Source: an uncultured Clostridia bacterium
GTDB lineage: Bacteria > Bacillota > Clostridia > TANB77 > CAG-508
DNA: 6,017 nt
Direction of reading: 5' to 3'
NCBI GenBank assembly: GCA_934122385.1
Contig: CAKOWP010000064.1
Location: forward strand, 1 to 6,017
How positions within the stretch are numbered: position 1 is the stretch's first letter; each line of letters begins with the position of its first letter. A program made the position numbers and the translations under genes. Under the pieces are notes generated by a model. That model was not told where the DNA came from. It saw only the letters and a program-made list of their open reading frames with translations, and ran no database searches. This document shows positions 4,643 through 6,017 of the stretch, one piece after another.

Positions 4643-5593
4643 ATGAGTAAAAAAGATAAAGCATTTTGTATTGGAGTTAGAGATGCTAGAAAAGCAAAGG
4701 AAAAAATAAAAGAAATAAATGAATATAATGAGCAAAATGGAAAACCATTATTAACTAAAGAACAAGAGAAAAAAGTAACAGCAAAAGTTGTAAAACAAGA
4801 GTCAAAAAGAAGAAAAATAAAAACATTAGTAGCTGCTTTAGGCTTAACAACATTATTATCTGTTGGAGAAGGGGTAGCATTATTAAATTCTGGAAATGAT
4901 GGGGTAGAAAAATCAAAAAACGAAATAACAATAGATGCTGGAGAATCAGAAAAAGATATAAAAATAAAAAACATTGGAGATAGAAATGTTTTTATAGATG
5001 GAATAAAAGTAAATCAAGAAGAATTAGGAAAAGACCAAGAAGCAACATTAGAAGAAAATGTTGAAAAAGAAGTTGAAAAATTAAAAACATCAGATGAAAT
5101 AATAGAATATTTAAAAACGATTTATGCAAATGAGTATAATGAAGAACATAATACAAATATAAATAAAGAAAATATTGAAATTTCAAAAAATAGACAAGGA
5201 ATATCATTAGTCAAAGATAAAGATGAAAATGGCAATTATATAATTAGAAGTAAAAATAAAAAAGACCCAGAAGATATAAAAACAGTAGATATTGAATCAG
5301 GAGTAGTCACTGCAAAAGTACTAGATGAAAATAGAAAAGTGAATTCAATTCAACAAATTCTAAATGATGGAAAAAATAATTATCAAGGAATATCAGATTA
5401 TGAAAATAATGATTTGGTAAAAGTTGGAAAAATTCTTGATAAAGGAATAGACTGGAGTACTTCCATTGACCAAAAAGATACAGATGAAAAAATAAAACAA
5501 AATTATAAAAAACAATTTGTTGATGCAATAGTAGAATTTAAAGAGAATCAAATAGAAGAAATAAAAACAGAAAGCTTAGGAGAAGAAAGATAA
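4643..5593 (+). CDS. Uncharacterised type II membrane protein
   Basis: A 316-residue protein of a family I do not recognise. It has a lysine-rich N-terminal cytosolic part (1-60) containing a predicted helix (RDARKAKEKIKEINEYNEQ), then KRRKIK and one hydrophobic segment (about 61-82, TLVAALGLTTLLSVGEGVALL). Positive-inside charge places the remaining 230 residues outside the cell. That external part is highly charged, rich in Lys, Glu, Asp and Asn, and without cysteine (the only Cys is C9). It reads as a mix of beta segments (NEITIDAGESEKDIKIKNIGDRNVFIDG, about 93-120) and helices (EKEVEKLKTSDEIIEYLKTIYANEYNEEHN). No catalytic motif, sortase signal or lipobox is visible. ATG 4643 has AAGGAG (4630-4635) with 7-nt spacing. 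The gene has its own promoter and terminator, so it is a single-gene unit. A cell-surface or envelope role is inferred from topology only. Confidence 0.85.
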   Translation: MSKKDKAFCIGVRDARKAKEKIKEINEYNEQNGKPLLTKEQEKKVTAKVVKQESKRRKIKTLVAALGLTTLLSVGEGVALLNSGNDGVEKSKNEITIDAGESEKDIKIKNIGDRNVFIDGIKVNQEELGKDQEATLEENVEKEVEKLKTSDEIIEYLKTIYANEYNEEHNTNINKENIEISKNRQGISLVKDKDENGNYIIRSKNKKDPEDIKTVDIESGVVTAKVLDENRKVNSIQQILNDGKNNYQGISDYENNDLVKVGKILDKGIDWSTSIDQKDTDEKIKQNYKKQFVDAIVEFKENQIEEIKTESLGEER

Positions 5594-5611
5594 AATTATC
5601 TTTCTTTTTTT
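5583..5611 (+). terminator. Intrinsic terminator of the orphan membrane protein gene
   Basis: AAGAAAGATAA (5583-5593) pairs perfectly with TTATCTTTCTT (5596-5606), effectively a stem of about 10 bp with a 4-nt loop. A run of T (5605-5611) follows. The 5' arm lies within the last codons and includes the stop codon TAA (5591-5593), so the terminator overlaps the coding region. Confidence 0.8.
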
Positions 5612-5677
5612 AATTATTTCAATTTTGAAAGCAATTAAAAAATTAGTAATTGAATTATAAAAACAAAATGAATAAAT

Positions 5678-5733
5678 TTCCACTCTTTGGCAAACAATAA
5701 AAACAAAAAATGTTTGCAAGGAGTGGAATTTTT
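5678..5733 (+). promoter_or_regulatory. Leader hairpin holding the SD of the glucan-synthase-like gene
   Basis: TTCCACTC (5678-5685) pairs with GAGTGGAA (5721-5728). TTT (5686-5688) then pairs with AAG (5718-5720), and after one bulged G (5689), GCAAACA (5690-5696) pairs with TGTTTGC (5711-5717) around a 14-nt A-rich loop. Seven T (5729-5735) follow, so it has terminator form. The only good Shine-Dalgarno, AAGGAG (5718-5723), lies wholly in the 3' arm, 10 nt before the TTG start. It could act as an attenuator and as an RBS-masking element. No firm promoter is visible in 5612-5677. Confidence 0.65.
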
Positions 5734-6017
5734 TTGAAAGAAAACCAAAAACTAAAAATAACAGGAACAATGCTAGAAAAAAGCCAGCTAGAAAAACACC
5801 TAGAAAAAATTGCATCAAGCCATAACACAACATCAAAATCACAAAAAGACACATATCCAGTGCCACAACTAATAGAAAATTTTAAAACAATAGAAGAAGT
5901 CTACAACATATTAAACGAACATCTAAAATTAGGAATAAACATACACCCTGCAGGAGAATGGCTGTTAGACAATTTTTATATAATAGAAGAAACAGTAAAA
6001 CAAATTCAAAAAGAACT
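5734..6017 (+). CDS. Cyclic beta-1,2-glucan synthase-like giant protein, N-terminal fragment
   Basis: Only the first 94 codons are present; the frame is open to the window edge. The segment IENFKTIEEVYNILNEHLKLGINIHPAGEWLLDNFYIIEETVKQIQKEL (about 47-95) matches the conserved N-terminal 'SPAxEWLLDNFYIIEEQVR' region of the family. Members are cyclic beta-1,2-glucan synthases (NdvB/Cgs) and their clostridial relatives, often annotated as GH36-type or glucoamylase-family proteins. Such proteins are usually 2,000-2,900 residues and combine a glycosyltransferase, membrane segments and a C-terminal GH94 module. Whether this copy has the transferase or only the phosphorolytic modules cannot be judged here. 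The start is TTG 5734, served by AAGGAG 5718-5723; ATG 5770 is an alternative without a good SD. The SD lies in a terminator-like hairpin. Confidence 0.8.
   Translation, partial: MKENQKLKITGTMLEKSQLEKHLEKIASSHNTTSKSQKDTYPVPQLIENFKTIEEVYNILNEHLKLGINIHPAGEWLLDNFYIIEETVKQIQKE

Noticed and set aside
4546..4974. 142-residue minus-strand frame overlapping the promoter and start of the 4643 gene
   Set aside because: The Phe/Ser-rich hydrophobic composition is expected from antisense of Lys/Glu codons. The plus-strand gene has a promoter, SD and terminator.
5576..5866. 96-residue minus-strand frame across the terminator and start of the last gene
   Set aside because: It crosses two strong plus-strand hairpins and is antisense to the conserved N-terminus of the glucan-synthase-like protein.
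1..6017. tRNA, rRNA or known riboswitch
   Set aside because: No GC-rich structured stretch, cloverleaf or conserved riboswitch core was seen by eye. The hairpins found are explained as repeat, terminator or leader elements.

Overview
The window looks like chromosomal DNA of a low-GC Firmicute, most likely a gut-type Clostridia lineage. The base composition is strongly AT-rich. Codons favour A/T endings (ATA, AGA, GGA, ACA). Shine-Dalgarno sequences are of the AAGGAG type, and promoters fit TTGACA/TATAAT. The families present (a RuvA/RarA pair, half-size TauE/SafE permeases, a clostridial-type CnaB-like protein, an Rpn remnant and a giant glucan-synthase-like protein) also fit. No species can be named from sequence alone.

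Layout, left to right. (1) 27-1992 is DNA repair: ruvA (Holliday-junction binding) followed by rarA (AAA+ ATPase acting at stalled forks). They are separated by a 73-bp near-perfect palindrome of REP/MITE type (656-728) that starts on the last base of the ruvA stop codon. ruvB is not in the expected next position. (2) 2034-3162 is a membrane cluster: two consecutive half-size TauE/SafE (TSUP) permeases and then a 46-residue basic single-pass membrane peptide, all on the + strand. The first permease starts directly after the T-run of a terminator-like hairpin. (3) 3163-3698 holds a convergent terminator region and a minus-strand gene for a 153-residue protein with a carboxypeptidase-regulatory/CnaB-like fold and a cysteine-rich tail (14 Cys). 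(4) 3699-4642 is a decayed, mostly non-functional stretch. It contains a consensus promoter facing an N-terminally deleted Rpn-family (PD-(D/E)XK transposase-like) remnant, a convergent 25-codon stub on the minus strand with its own RBS and -10, and two 24-bp direct repeats. (5) 4643-5593 encodes a 316-residue unrecognised type II membrane protein with its own promoter and intrinsic terminator. (6) 5734-6017 is the start of a gene running off the window, recognised as the N-terminus of a cyclic beta-1,2-glucan synthase-like (GH36/GH94-type) giant protein.

The genes do not form one pathway: the repair pair, the permease cluster and the glucan gene look like independent units. The most interesting non-coding signal is a layout seen twice (2087-2121 and 5678-5736). 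In both, a terminator-like hairpin carries an SD or SD-like sequence in its 3' arm, and the T-run is the spacer to the start codon. The same element could therefore control termination and translation initiation together. I see no convincing complete novel defence or mobile system here. The best candidates for new biology are this leader architecture, the palindromic repeat family, the Cys-rich protein and the orphan membrane protein.
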